Shown here: piece after piece, positions 7,513 to 16,391 of the stretch
How the letters are laid out: every line of letters starts with the position of its first letter
How positions within the stretch are numbered: the stretch's first letter is position 1
From: Blastopirellula marina DSM 3645
Lineage (GTDB): Bacteria; Planctomycetota; Planctomycetia; Pirellulales; Pirellulaceae
DNA: 36,676 bases
Assembly (NCBI RefSeq): GCF_000153105.1
Contig: NZ_CH672376.1
Span: 293,718-330,393, forward strand
Reading direction: 5' to 3'
The notes under the pieces: model-generated
What the model was told of the DNA's origin: nothing
The model's database searches: none
Seen by the model: only the letters and a program-made list of their open reading frames with translations
Position numbers and translations under genes: made by a program

Positions 7513-8988
7513 ATGATCTCGCAACCTACGCTTGGTTCTCGCTCAAGGAACATCGTTTTTCCGGCGCTGCTGGTCGCCGGAGCGTTCGCTTGTTTCTGTG
7601 ATGCGGCGCAAAGCGCCGACGCGAAGCCCCCCAACATCGTCCTCTTCTTTGTCGACAACCTGGGGACCGGCGACATCGGCTGCTATGGTTCGACGTTGCA
7701 CCGGACGCCGCACATTGACCGCTTGGCGGCGGAAGGCGCCAAGTTCACCAGCTTTTATGTCGCGAGCGGCGTTTGTACGCCGAGTCGCGCGGCGCTGATG
7801 ACCGGTTGTTATCCGCTGCGAGTCGACATGCACAAGAGCGGCGAAGGAGTCGCGGTGCTGCGACCGCTCGACACCAAGGGGCTGAATCCGAAAGAAACGA
7901 CCATGGCCGAAGTCTTGCATTCGGTCGGCTACGCAACCGGCATCTTTGGCAAATGGCATTTGGGAGATCAGCCTGAGTTTCTCCCGACTCAGCAAGGTTT
8001 TGACACCTTCTTTGGTATTCCCTATAGCGATGACATGACCAAGGACCTGCGTCCTCAATTGTGGCCTGAACTGCCGCTGATGCGCGACGAACAAGTGATC
8101 GAAGCGCCAGTCGATCGCGACTTGCTCGTGAAACGCTGTACCGAAGAAGCGATTGCATTTATCGAGCAGAACCAAGAGCGACCCTTCTTTGTTTACATTC
8201 CGCACACGATGCCTGGCTCGACGAAGCGTCCTTTCTCGAGCCCCGCGTTTCAGGGGAAATCGAAAAACGGTCCTTACGGAGACAGCGTTGAAGAACTGGA
8301 CTGGAGCACCGGCCAGGTGATGGAGACGCTCAAGCGACTCGATCTCGACGAGCAGACGCTGGTCATCTGGACCAGTGACAACGGAGCGCCGCACCGCAAC
8401 CCGCCGCAAGGGAGCAATCTGCCGTATCAAGGGGACGGGTACAACACCAGCGAAGGCGCGATGCGAATGCCGTGCGTAATGCGCTGGCCTGGCAAGATTT
8501 CCGCGGGTCAGATCAACGATGCGCTTTGCACAACGATGGACCTACTGCCGACGTTCGGCAAACTGGCCGGCGCGACGATGTCGAAAACGGAAATCGACGG
8601 TCACGAGATCAGCCGCATCTTGCTGGGGGAGAGTGATACGGCGTCGCCTTGGGATGACAAGGGATTCGCCTTCTACTACATGGATCAACTTCAGGCGATT
8701 CGCGCCGGACGCTGGAAGCTTTACCTGCCGCTCGATCCCAAGACGGGGCTGCGTCTGCCGCCGGCAGCGAGCAAAGAGGGCAATGTAGCGCTATACGACG
8801 TTCGCAACGATGTCCACGAAGACCAAGAAGTCTCGGCCGAGCACCCCGACGTGGTCGCCCATCTCACCGATCTGGCTCAGCAGATACGCCGGGAGATTGG
8901 GGATGTACGACAAGTAGGAACAGGCAGGCGCGAAGCCGGCAAGGTCAAAGATCCGCAGCCGCTCGTGCTTGATAAGAGCGTGCCGTAG
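7513..8988 (+). CDS. Secreted sulfatase (formylglycine-dependent, Cys-type)
   Basis: 491 residues, signal peptide to about residue 35. The sulfatase signature C88-T-P-S-R (in SGVCTPSRAALMTG) provides the cysteine that a formylglycine-generating enzyme would oxidise. Other sulfatase landmarks are PNIVLFFVDNLGTGDIGCYG (metal site), GIFGKWHLGD, WTSDNGAP (second metal site) and MRMPCVMRWPG. The usual Asp-Asp of the first metal site reads Asp48-Asn49. It would remove sulfate esters from a polysaccharide or aryl substrate in the periplasm or outside; the substrate cannot be assigned. It stands alone and converges on the lipoprotein gene at 9073. Confidence 0.94.
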   Translation: MISQPTLGSRSRNIVFPALLVAGAFACFCDAAQSADAKPPNIVLFFVDNLGTGDIGCYGSTLHRTPHIDRLAAEGAKFTSFYVASGVCTPSRAALMTGCYPLRVDMHKSGEGVAVLRPLDTKGLNPKETTMAEVLHSVGYATGIFGKWHLGDQPEFLPTQQGFDTFFGIPYSDDMTKDLRPQLWPELPLMRDEQVIEAPVDRDLLVKRCTEEAIAFIEQNQERPFFVYIPHTMPGSTKRPFSSPAFQGKSKNGPYGDSVEELDWSTGQVMETLKRLDLDEQTLVIWTSDNGAPHRNPPQGSNLPYQGDGYNTSEGAMRMPCVMRWPGKISAGQINDALCTTMDLLPTFGKLAGATMSKTEIDGHEISRILLGESDTASPWDDKGFAFYYMDQLQAIRAGRWKLYLPLDPKTGLRLPPAASKEGNVALYDVRNDVHEDQEVSAEHPDVVAHLTDLAQQIRREIGDVRQVGTGRREAGKVKDPQPLVLDKSVP

Positions 8989-9012
8989 CAGCTTGTCTCT
9001 ACTTTACCTTCT

Positions 9013-9056
9013 AGCGTGACGCTCAAGCTGCGAAGTCGCCGCAAGAGCATCACGCT
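9013..9056. terminator. Hairpin between convergent genes, possible bidirectional terminator
   Basis: AGCGTGACGCTC (9013-9024) pairs with GAGCATCACGCT (9045-9056), 11 of 12 pairs, with a 20-base loop. It lies between the convergent sulfatase and lipoprotein stop codons. There is no clear T tract on either side, so intrinsic termination is uncertain. Confidence 0.4.
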
Positions 9057-9072
9057 CGGCCCGGAGCGTCGA

Positions 9073-9501
9073 TCACTCATCTTCGTTGGGCGGGTTGGGG
9101 ACGGCGAAATCGTGCTCGGATGCGTTCGCTGGAATCTCGATCGATTCGCGGTGAACGCGGAAGACCATGTTGCCGTACCGATGAAAATCATTTCGGGCGG
9201 ATGGTTCGCCATCGTAGCCTTCGATTCGAACCCGATGCGGACCGGGGACGACTCCTTTGCCGTCCTGGGACGTATCGTAACGTCCGTCGACGATGTCGGC
9301 GTAACCGCCGGGACCGGAGTTGCCTTGTTCGGTGTCCGGCGCAAATGAGATCTTGCCGGCGGGAAGGGGGCGCCCGTCGTAGGTGACGTTTCCCCGAATC
9401 TGGTGACGTTGCGGTCCATTTTCGGCAACTCCGCAGCCAACGCATGCGACCGTCAAAATTGTGACGACGCCAATCCAGTTTTCGCGTGTTGTTCGATCCA
9501 T
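9073..9501 (-). CDS. Small lipoprotein, carboxypeptidase-regulatory-like fold, partner of DUF1559
   Basis: 142 residues from ATG 9501. The start is fixed by AGGAGG (complement of 9511-9516) nine bases upstream and by the TAATG overlap with the stop of the DUF1559 gene; a TTG three codons further up would sit right against the Shine-Dalgarno. A short hydrophobic signal ends in a lipobox (TVACVGCG), so the mature protein is probably lipid-anchored. The rest (IRGNVTYDGRPLPAGKISFA, VDGRYDTSQDGKGVVPGPHR) is a transthyretin/carboxypeptidase-regulatory-like beta-sandwich. Translational coupling to DUF1559 suggests a shared envelope structure. Function unknown. It has the same layout as the proteins at 14844 and 31444. 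Confidence 0.85.
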   Translation of the reverse strand: MDRTTRENWIGVVTILTVACVGCGVAENGPQRHQIRGNVTYDGRPLPAGKISFAPDTEQGNSGPGGYADIVDGRYDTSQDGKGVVPGPHRVRIEGYDGEPSARNDFHRYGNMVFRVHRESIEIPANASEHDFAVPNPPNEDE

Positions 9502-10514
9502 TAGTTCCAACCTCCTGTCGGAAGTCCGTCGCCGCGTCGACCCAGCGCGCGATAGACGGCCAGATCCATGTTCTCGCTAAAGAAGTGGACCGACGCGTCA
9601 CCCAACGTGAAATGGCAACCGCCGGGGTGACGACTGCCGAAGATGCTCGACGCTTCGGCCAACTGAATGGAGGAGGCGATTTGTGGTGCGCTGTTGATCG
9701 AGTTGCCCGCGGCGCACAGCGTGATCGGCGACGCGTAAGGCGAGTTGGGCAGTTCGCCAGAGGCCCAACTGCTTTGGCGCGTGGTGGCCGTCGTGTGAGC
9801 GCCGAGCAGAAAGTGATACTGTCCTTCGCCCACCATGATGGTGTTCGTCATGCCGTCGGTAACATCGGCAAAGCGCGTCTTCGAGTTGTTGTAGAACATT
9901 CCGTTGGTGTAGAAAGCGCGGGTCGGAGTGCTGCTGCCGCTGCACGCGGCGTTGAGCGTTGAATCAAATACGGTCGGATCGCCTCCTCCCTGGCAAGCCA
10001 GGTAGTTGAGCGTCGGAGTTTCGTTATCCGACAGCGGATCGGAAGGACATTGAAACTTCTTCAGCGGTTGAAACTGCCAGGTTTTGTTCACCGAAGTGCA
10101 AGTATCCGAGTAGGGAGAGAAGATCTTGGTGAAGTCAAATTTGTCGTGCAGCGGCGCTTCTTCCATGAACGCCAGAATGAGGACGGTCCAGGGGGCGAAA
10201 ACCTGATTGCATTCGTCGGTTCCTCCTCCCAGCGGTTGGCCACTGGCGGTGCACGTAACATGACCGCTAATTGCTCCCGGCGGAAACCGAAGGTGAGTGT
10301 CGTGATAGTTGTGTAACGCCAGGCCAATTTGCTTTTTGTTGTTGCTGCACGCCATGCGTCGCGCCGCTTCGCGGGCTTGCTGCACTGCCGGCAACAACAG
10401 GGCGATTAAGACGCCGATAATTGCGATGACTACCAGCAATTCGACCAGCGTAAAACCAGATGAACGACTTCGAGTGGGAGGAGAATTGGAAGTGGATGGG
10501 GTCAACATGGACAT
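9501..10514 (-). CDS. DUF1559 pseudopilin-like protein (copy 1)
   Basis: 337 residues. A polar N-terminus of about 20 residues leads into a type IV pilin-like prepilin motif ([20 protein letters not shown]), with Gly before Phe and Glu at +5, so it would be a prepilin peptidase substrate. The conserved block [26 protein letters not shown] follows. The C-terminal domain contains DVTDGMTNTIMVGE and HPGGCHFTLGDASVHF, the standard DUF1559 signature. Planctomycetes carry many copies; function is unknown, probably secretion or surface appendage related. It is coupled to the lipoprotein gene by a TAATG overlap. GGAG lies 10 bases before the ATG. Confidence 0.93.
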   Translation of the reverse strand: MSMLTPSTSNSPPTRSRSSGFTLVELLVVIAIIGVLIALLLPAVQQAREAARRMACSNNKKQIGLALHNYHDTHLRFPPGAISGHVTCTASGQPLGGGTDECNQVFAPWTVLILAFMEEAPLHDKFDFTKIFSPYSDTCTSVNKTWQFQPLKKFQCPSDPLSDNETPTLNYLACQGGGDPTVFDSTLNAACSGSSTPTRAFYTNGMFYNNSKTRFADVTDGMTNTIMVGEGQYHFLLGAHTTATTRQSSWASGELPNSPYASPITLCAAGNSINSAPQIASSIQLAEASSIFGSRHPGGCHFTLGDASVHFFSENMDLAVYRALGRRGDGLPTGGWN

Positions 10515-10867
10515 GGCATTCGTACTCCGAATGAGAAGAATGCCCGAGGCGTTTTAAAGAAGAAGAATTGGCGAACGCGCCTCAGGGCGTGAAAAAAATC
10601 AATAAAACATGATTTGGGCTTTCACTTTAGGCCAGAGTGGGGGTGCGGTCAATGGAGAATTGCCTGCGATCTCCCCCATAAAAAGACAGCAGATCACTAG
10701 TAGATATTGGCAGTAGAAGAGGCGTTGGTTCAGGACGGGGTCTTCGAAGAAGGAAGCTTCCGTCGGATGCCGTTGATCGCTCCAGCACTTGCCCACAACG
10801 CACATTTTGAATTTGCGCTCATTGACGATTTGGCAAGACGTTTCTCCCTTGGGTCTTCGTCATTTTC
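10515..10867. other. Intergenic region, no gene recognised
   Basis: This 353-base gap lies downstream of aguA and upstream of DUF1559 copy 1, both on the minus strand. It holds an AT-rich patch at about 10588-10620 and a GC-rich 6-bp hairpin (CGCGCC, loop TCAG, GGCGTG) next to a seven-A run, which could be part of the DUF1559 leader. No convincing terminator, promoter boxes or small gene were found. The short open frames here do not resemble proteins. Confidence 0.4.
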
Positions 10868-11902
10868 TTACCGCATGATCTGCTGCGTGATGCAGTGATA
10901 CGCGCCGAGTCCCCAGACCAGGTCGAGCGCCGGCAACGGGACGATTTGACGATCCGGAAAACAGCGGCGCAATACTTCGACGGCCGCCGCGTCGGCCGGG
11001 TCGTCAAACTGCGGTACGATCACCACGCCGTTGGCGATGTAGAAGTTGCAGTAGCAAGCCGGAATCCGTTGCTCGCCAACCAGCTTGGGTTGCGGCATCG
11101 GCAGCTTGATGACTTCAAAGGGCTTGCCATGCGGATCGGTCATTGCCTGGAGGCGCGCGAAGTTCTCGGCCAGCGGCTCGTGATTTTCGTCCCCAGTATT
11201 TGGTTCGTAGGCGGCGACGATTCGATTGGGCGCCACAAAGCGGGCCAACTCATCAATGTGTCCGTCGGTATCGTCGCCGACGATGCCGCGTCCCAGCCAC
11301 AACACTTTCTCGGCGCACAGGTAATCGCGCAGATATCGCTCCATGTCGTCGCGCGAGAGCGTCGGATTGCGATTCGGGTTGAGCAGGCACTCTTCGGTCG
11401 TCAGGATCACGCCGGCGCCGTTCCCTTCGACGGCGCCTCCTTCCAGGATAATGCCGGGCTCGAAGTAGGGAACGTCGAGATCCGCGAGCAGCTGTTGGGC
11501 CGAAGCGTCATCGGCGTCCCACGGCGGATACTTGCCGCCCCACGCGTTGTAGCGCCAATCGAGCGCTGCCCGCGGTTGATCGTCGTTGGTCGATTGCAGG
11601 AAGATCGGTCCATGATCGCGGGCCCACGCGTCATTGGTCGCGATGGGGTGCAGCGTCACGTTGGGGAGATGACCGACCATCTGCGTCGCTTCGGCCAGCG
11701 CATCGCCGGCGGCTTGGATGTGGACCGGTTCGAACTGCGACAGCGTCTCGACCAGACGCTGGTAGACGAACGGGATCGGCTCAAATTTGTCGGGCCAGCT
11801 TTCGCGATTGTGCGCCCAGGAGAGGAGCGTGCCGACGTGCGGTTCCCATTCGGCGGGCCAGCGATAGCCAAGCTCGCGGGGCTTTCCTGCCAACTTCGCC
11901 AT
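10868..11902 (-). CDS. aguA: Agmatine deiminase
   Basis: 344 residues, a near-complete length for the family. It hydrolyses agmatine to N-carbamoylputrescine and ammonia in the cytoplasm. Visible guanidino-modifying (pentein fold) motifs are WPAEWEPHVGTLLSWAHN at the N-terminus, TNDAWARDHGPIF, EGGAVEGNGAG, DDTDGHIDE (catalytic His) and the C-terminal GLGAYHCITQQ with the predicted nucleophile Cys337. The start codon overlaps the stop of the amidase gene upstream (TAATG), so the two are translationally coupled. Together they give the two-step route from agmatine to putrescine. No arginine decarboxylase gene is in the window. Confidence 0.95.
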   Translation of the reverse strand: MAKLAGKPRELGYRWPAEWEPHVGTLLSWAHNRESWPDKFEPIPFVYQRLVETLSQFEPVHIQAAGDALAEATQMVGHLPNVTLHPIATNDAWARDHGPIFLQSTNDDQPRAALDWRYNAWGGKYPPWDADDASAQQLLADLDVPYFEPGIILEGGAVEGNGAGVILTTEECLLNPNRNPTLSRDDMERYLRDYLCAEKVLWLGRGIVGDDTDGHIDELARFVAPNRIVAAYEPNTGDENHEPLAENFARLQAMTDPHGKPFEVIKLPMPQPKLVGEQRIPACYCNFYIANGVVIVPQFDDPADAAAVEVLRRCFPDRQIVPLPALDLVWGLGAYHCITQQIMR

Positions 11903-12798
11903 TAGTGGGCGCCTTCGTCAAGATAGAGCTTGGTGAGGCCGCTGTAGGCGTCGACGCGGCGATCACGCAGGAAGGGCCAATGCGTGCGGGCAAAGTCGAT
12001 CTGCGCCAAGTTGCACTCGACCAGCAAGATCTCTTCCTGATCGTGGGAGCCGACTTTCAACAGGTTGCCGTTCGGATCGCTGACGAACGAGTGTCCCCAG
12101 AATTCAATCGTTCCTTCCAGGCCGACGCGATTGGGAGCGCAAACGAAAACGCCGTTGGCGATCGAATGGCTGCGCATCATCGTTTCCCACGCCGAGACTT
12201 GGGCCGGACCATACTCTTCTTTTTCGTCAACCAACCAGCCAATCGCAGTTGGATAGAAGAGCATCTGGGCGCCGGTCAGCGCCGTCAAGCGAGCCGCTTC
12301 GGGGAACCATTGATCCCAGCAGATGCAGACGCCGATGCGGCCGTACTTGGTCTGGAACGAGCGGAAGCCGAGATCGCCCGGCGTGAAGTAAAACTTCTCG
12401 TAGTAGTGGGGATCGTCCGGAATGTGCATCTTGCGATAGATCCCCAACTGCGTTCCGTCGGCGTCAAAGATGGCGGCCGTGTTGTGATAAAGACCTTCGG
12501 CTCGCTTCTCGAACAGCGACGCAACGACCACGACGCCATGTTGGGCGGCGGCCGCTTGAATCGCCTGACTCGTCGCTCCCGGGATCGGCTCGGCCTCTTG
12601 AAACTTCAGGTGGTCTTCTTCCTGGCAAGGATATTGCCCGGCGAACAGCTCTTGCAGGCAGACGATATTGGCGCCCAGTTGGGCCGCTTCGGCGATCCGC
12701 GCGACCGCTTTGTCGACGTTCTCTTGCTTGACGGTCGAGCAGGTCATTTGCACGAGGGCGACGTTTACTTTATCAGGCACTTTGGCGGGCGTGGTCAT
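11902..12798 (-). CDS. aguB: N-carbamoylputrescine amidase (nitrilase superfamily)
   Basis: 298 residues. It hydrolyses N-carbamoylputrescine to putrescine, CO2 and NH3. The nitrilase Glu-Lys-Cys triad is readable: Glu in CLQELFAGQYPCQ, Lys in YRKMHIPDDPHYYEKFYF, Cys in VCICWDQWFPEAARL. The extended PDDPHYYEKFYFTPGD and WDQWFPE sequences are typical of the AguB/CPA subgroup rather than of general nitrilases. First gene of the aguB-aguA unit; its stop codon overlaps the aguA start. It is divergent from the small membrane protein gene at 12969. Confidence 0.95.
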   Translation of the reverse strand: MTTPAKVPDKVNVALVQMTCSTVKQENVDKAVARIAEAAQLGANIVCLQELFAGQYPCQEEDHLKFQEAEPIPGATSQAIQAAAAQHGVVVVASLFEKRAEGLYHNTAAIFDADGTQLGIYRKMHIPDDPHYYEKFYFTPGDLGFRSFQTKYGRIGVCICWDQWFPEAARLTALTGAQMLFYPTAIGWLVDEKEEYGPAQVSAWETMMRSHSIANGVFVCAPNRVGLEGTIEFWGHSFVSDPNGNLLKVGSHDQEEILLVECNLAQIDFARTHWPFLRDRRVDAYSGLTKLYLDEGAH

Positions 12799-12968
12799 CG
12801 GTTTGGGGGCCTTGCAAAAGATTGCCAGCGGTTATGATTTGTCAGGGGCGAAGCGCAGCGCAATCGCGCGTATTCAGTGTGATGTTACAACAGCCGGGAA
12901 TGCGGGAAAACTACGGCTTATCGCGGATTGGAACGAACTTGGCCGACGACGGGATTTTGAACGCGAGT

Positions 12969-13472
12969 ATGGACCTGGGAGACGGACTCACACGCTGGTC
13001 CATTCGCGCCGCTTTGACGGTGCTGGTCCTCTGCTGCGCCGGTCGACAGTTGGCCAGCGATAACCAGCGCTGGCAGGCGATCGATCGGCTGCTGTGGCCG
13101 CTTGGCTGCGCGCTGTTTCTGACGCATATCGCCGCCGCGATCTACTTCTTTCACCACGGCAGCCAAGCCGCCGCTTTCGCCGACATCGCCAACCAGACCA
13201 AAGAAGTGTTGGGCGCCGCCGTGGGAGAAGGGCTGTACGTCAACTATCTGATGGCGGTGGTCTGGACCGCCGACGCAGTATGGCTGGCCGCGCTGCCGCA
13301 CTCCTATCGTCGGCGTCCAGCCTGGGTCGAAGGGGCGGTGCTCGGGTTCTTTCTGTTTATCGCCTTCAACGGAACGGTCATCTTTAAAAGCGGCTGGCTG
13401 CGCGTCGCAGGGTTGGTCGGTACGACGGTGATTGCGGCGGCGCTGATCTGGCGCGGTTGGCGTCACCGCTGA
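12969..13472 (+). CDS. Small polytopic membrane protein, unknown function
   Basis: About 167 residues if started at ATG 12969; ATG 12900 (23 residues more) is the main alternative and neither has a strong ribosome binding site. Four to five hydrophobic segments: AALTVLVLCCAG, LLWPLGCALFLTHIAAAIYF, YLMAVVWTADAVWLAAL, AVLGFFLFIAFNGTVIF and GLVGTTVIAAALIW. There is a His-containing segment (THIAAAIYFFHHGSQ) but no family motif I recognise. Upstream frame extensions lack hydrophobic or domain character. Divergent from aguB; no obvious functional partner. Confidence 0.7.
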   Translation: MDLGDGLTRWSIRAALTVLVLCCAGRQLASDNQRWQAIDRLLWPLGCALFLTHIAAAIYFFHHGSQAAAFADIANQTKEVLGAAVGEGLYVNYLMAVVWTADAVWLAALPHSYRRRPAWVEGAVLGFFLFIAFNGTVIFKSGWLRVAGLVGTTVIAAALIWRGWRHR

Positions 13473-13854
13473 TACTGAACCAATCTTGTATGTCACTGCT
13501 GCGGGCGGCGTGCAAGCGATCTTGGGAGATGGTTCGGGCTGTTCATCGCGGAGACGATCGATGTCACCAACCGGCCGAATCACGCTTTTTTTGTGCAACT
13601 TTCGCACTGATAGGTTCTGTGCAAAATCCGGGCGTTTTTTGTTCGGAATATTGGCTGGAGCAAATCGTCGTTATTAAATTCCAAAGAATACAAGTAAGCT
13701 CCTTTGATTTCATGGGGGAAGCCATCGTTTCTATGTTAGAAACATTTGCTTGGCGGCGGTTTTTTGTCGTCGCAGTTATCAGGGTATTATGTCATCACCT
13801 TGGGCGGTGCTTAGATGTAGACATTCGATATGCCTGCCTTCGAAAGTGAAACGA
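13473..13854. promoter_or_regulatory. Leader of DUF1559 copy 2 with a 17-bp dyad
   Basis: This 382-base gap is AT-richer than its neighbours and presumably carries the promoter of the DUF1559-lipoprotein pair. A perfect inverted repeat, GTTTCTA-tgt-TAGAAAC, lies at 13727-13743, about 110 bases before the start codon; it has the size of a dimeric regulator site. No coding sequence or RNA family was recognised. Confidence 0.35.
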
Positions 13855-14829
13855 ATGAGAAGATCAAATTGGAGTCGTCGTGCATTCACGTTGGTTGAAT
13901 TGCTGGTGGTTATCGCCATCATCGGCGTGCTGATTGCGTTGTTGTTGCCGGCGGTCCAGCAGGCCCGCGAAGCGGCTCGTCGCATGCAGTGCACGAACAA
14001 TATGAAACAGATCGGTTTGGCGTTGCATAACTATCACGGCACGCACCTGGTTTTACCGCCGGCTCTGCTCGATCCAGGCTGCGCTGATTTCGGGACGGCG
14101 GGTTTTCCGCAAACGGTCGGCAAAAATGTTCGCAACATCACGGTGCAGCTGTTGATCTTGCCTTTTCTAGAGCAGAGCGCACTGCATGATCAGCTCGACT
14201 TTGGGAAGCCGATGGGGCCTGCCCATTATTCCGGCGTAGAGGCTCCGATCGCTGCGGATTACGCTTCGAATCAAGCGGCGTTGCAGGCAAATCAGTTTGG
14301 CGCTTTCGCGTGCCCTTCCGATCCATTCGACGTTCCCGGCACCTATCATGGTTCGAGCACGGAATACCATGCGGAAGGGGCTCGCCGGACCAGCTATACC
14401 TTCGTCTCGTACGATTGGCACGATTCCAACGACTGCCAGAAGATGTATTGGGGCGGACCGCTCAATGACTCTCGTTTACGAGGCGCATTGGGCATCAACG
14501 GATCGGCTAAATTTCGCGACGTGACTGACGGCTTAACCAACGCGATGTTCTTTTGCGAGACGGCGATGGAAAAACGAAACGCCAACTATGGGACGTTCTG
14601 GACGGCGTGGTCCATCACGTCCGGCGTTGACATCGACTACGGAATCAATACTCCCTACTCGGCGACGGAATCGCTTCCGTACGCTTGGACCGCAGGGAGC
14701 CATCACCCGGGCGGATGCAACGGGTTGCTGGGAGACGGTTCGGTTCGTTTCATCAGTGAGACGTCCAACGCCAACGCACTGAATACGATTGTGAGCATCG
14801 CCGATGGCGAAGTTCAGGGCGACTTATAA
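13855..14829 (+). CDS. DUF1559 pseudopilin-like protein (copy 2)
   Basis: 324 residues from ATG 13855, chosen because it gives a short basic leader (MRRSNWSRR) directly before the prepilin motif [20 protein letters not shown]; the frame stays open further upstream without homology. Conserved [26 protein letters not shown] and the C-terminal [16 protein letters not shown] and [20 protein letters not shown] segments identify DUF1559. Note Ala, not Gly, before the FTLVE cleavage site. Its TAA overlaps an ATG of the downstream lipoprotein frame (TAATG at 14827-14831). Confidence 0.92.
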   Translation: MRRSNWSRRAFTLVELLVVIAIIGVLIALLLPAVQQAREAARRMQCTNNMKQIGLALHNYHGTHLVLPPALLDPGCADFGTAGFPQTVGKNVRNITVQLLILPFLEQSALHDQLDFGKPMGPAHYSGVEAPIAADYASNQAALQANQFGAFACPSDPFDVPGTYHGSSTEYHAEGARRTSYTFVSYDWHDSNDCQKMYWGGPLNDSRLRGALGINGSAKFRDVTDGLTNAMFFCETAMEKRNANYGTFWTAWSITSGVDIDYGINTPYSATESLPYAWTAGSHHPGGCNGLLGDGSVRFISETSNANALNTIVSIADGEVQGDL

Positions 14830-14843
14830 TGAGGAAAGCTTCG

Positions 14844-15257
14844 ATGAAACGAAATCAACTCACTGCTTTCGCGACTCTGCTTCTGGCCGTGGTGTCGGTA
14901 ACGCTGGTCGGCGGCGGATGCAGTCCGTCCAAGAACTTTCCAGAATTGAAAGAAGTCTCTGGCGTGTTGATCGCGAATGGACAACCGGCGCCAGAAGTTT
15001 CGGTCGTGTTTTATCCTCAAGGAGAGGGAGGCGCGTCGCGCGGAACTACCGATCTCGAGGGGAAGTTTCAGCTGATGTACGATCGCTCTACCAAAGGCGC
15101 CGTTTTGGGAGCTCATCGCGTCAAGTTTTTGGAAATGAGCGTTGACGAGTCGAAGTCGCGGATTCCACGAAAATATACGCGTACGGACAACGGTCTGACC
15201 GTAGAAGTGACGAGCGATGGTCCCAATGAATTTGTATTCGACCTAAAAGGGAAGTAG
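14844..15257 (+). CDS. Small lipoprotein, carboxypeptidase-regulatory-like fold, partner of DUF1559 copy 2
   Basis: 137 residues from ATG 14844, which has GAGGAAAG seven bases upstream; the overlapping ATG at 14829 (five residues longer) is an alternative and would make a TAATG coupling as at 9501. The signal peptide ends with a lipobox-like VGGGC. The mature part has the same pattern as the other two copies: VSGVLIANGQPAPEVSVVFY, a TTDLEGKFQL turn and GAVLGAHRVKFLE. Probably lipid-anchored in the envelope. A strong terminator follows at 15317. Confidence 0.85.
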   Translation: MKRNQLTAFATLLLAVVSVTLVGGGCSPSKNFPELKEVSGVLIANGQPAPEVSVVFYPQGEGGASRGTTDLEGKFQLMYDRSTKGAVLGAHRVKFLEMSVDESKSRIPRKYTRTDNGLTVEVTSDGPNEFVFDLKGK

Positions 15258-15316
15258 TTTCCCTGCCGGAATCGATCAACAATTCAACGTCGAATTAGTT
15301 GGCGGAACATCTACAA

Positions 15317-15356
15317 CCAGGCTCTCGCACACGTGCGAGAGCCTGGTTTGTTTCTT
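15317..15356 (+). terminator. Intrinsic terminator after DUF1559-lipoprotein pair 2
   Basis: CCAGGCTCTCGCAC (15317-15330) pairs perfectly with GTGCGAGAGCCTGG (15333-15346), followed by TTTGTTTCTT. It ends the plus-strand pair and lies just before the convergent CorA-like gene, for which it could also serve, although the minus-strand T tract is weak. Confidence 0.8.
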
Positions 15357-15364
15357 GCCGCCCG

Positions 15365-16162
15365 CTATCGTCCTGGGTCGCGTGACGGTCGGGCTTCGCT
15401 GCGTCCGCGTAGGACGCGCTTCGCGGATTCGATCGGCGAGCTGACGAACGCCCATAGAATCAAGCCTAGCAGCAACCCCATGCCGGTCATCGCAAGGAAG
15501 GGCCAAGGAGCGTTCCAATCTTCAAAGCCGTGATGCAGGTCGGCGCCAAAGATCGTCGCCAACGTCACGATCGGAAAGAAGAAGGCGGCCAGTACGTTCA
15601 AGCGATGCGCCGAGATCGACATCCGCTGGCTCGCTTCGGCCTGACGTTCGGTCTGTTGGGCGATGGCGAAATCGAGTTCGTTCTTCGCTTCGTTGTAAAG
15701 CAGCTCGGCCTTGCGTTCTAACTCATACGCTTGATCGCGCGCGTTGATCAGCACCTTGTGGTTGTCGCCCATCTCACGCGCCTTTTGCAGAACCGCTTGC
15801 AAATTACGCGTGGCGCGGAGCAGGGGACTAAGATCAGAAATCACCTGAAAGTAGGCGGCGCTTCCTTCGGCGGCCTCTTCCTGTTTTTCGAGACGGTCGA
15901 TGGCCGCGGCGTACTGCGCTAGATGTCGAACCAGCGCGCCGTCGCCGGAACCGAGGTCGCTAGAGTTCCATTCCCCTTTGTCGTCTCGCCACAAGTAGCG
16001 GCCGATCCGGCTTTTTTCGCCCGGTTTTGGGGGCTGATGCAAAACAATCAGCAGATGGCCGTCTGCCTGCATGACGCGCTGTCGTCCCGCTTGATCCCCC
16101 AAGCGGCGGCGAAAAACGTCGGGTACTTCCCAGATAGCGGGCAAAATCGACTTGTTATTCAT
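15365..16162 (-). CDS. CorA-like membrane protein with divergent GMN loop
   Basis: 265 residues. The N-terminal part is a soluble, mixed domain, then long charged helices (about 85-185; LERKAELLYNEAKNELDFAI) resembling the CorA stalk helix, then two C-terminal membrane segments (RLNVLAAFFFPIVTLATIFG and FLAMTGMGLLLGLILWAF). In CorA/ZntB transporters the loop after the first membrane helix is Gly-Met-Asn; here the same place reads Gly206-Ala-Asp208. The overall layout is that of the CorA metal transporter family, but ion selectivity may differ or transport may be lost. Shorter than typical CorA (about 315). Monocistronic. Confidence 0.75.
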   Translation of the reverse strand: MNNKSILPAIWEVPDVFRRRLGDQAGRQRVMQADGHLLIVLHQPPKPGEKSRIGRYLWRDDKGEWNSSDLGSGDGALVRHLAQYAAAIDRLEKQEEAAEGSAAYFQVISDLSPLLRATRNLQAVLQKAREMGDNHKVLINARDQAYELERKAELLYNEAKNELDFAIAQQTERQAEASQRMSISAHRLNVLAAFFFPIVTLATIFGADLHHGFEDWNAPWPFLAMTGMGLLLGLILWAFVSSPIESAKRVLRGRSEARPSRDPGR

Positions 16163-16391
16163 CGGTAGACTCGCGGTGAGGGGAAAAATTCGCGGCTCTC
16201 TTGAGATTCGCGGACGACGCGCTAATATTGCTCGCTTTTGATCGGGCGAATGCGTGAAGTTCGGCGAATAGACAGTGAACTTTGCAGCTGTTATCCTCGA
16301 ATTGTCCGCTTGTTGACTCTTTCGACGAGCTGGAGCGACCCTTTTTACCAGATATCCCCCCCGGGACCTTCACTACATATTGGAGAAGCGA

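Noticed and set aside
10895-12837. Two long plus-strand frames opposite aguA and aguB
   Set aside because: They are antisense to two genes with complete catalytic motifs and show no protein-like pattern.
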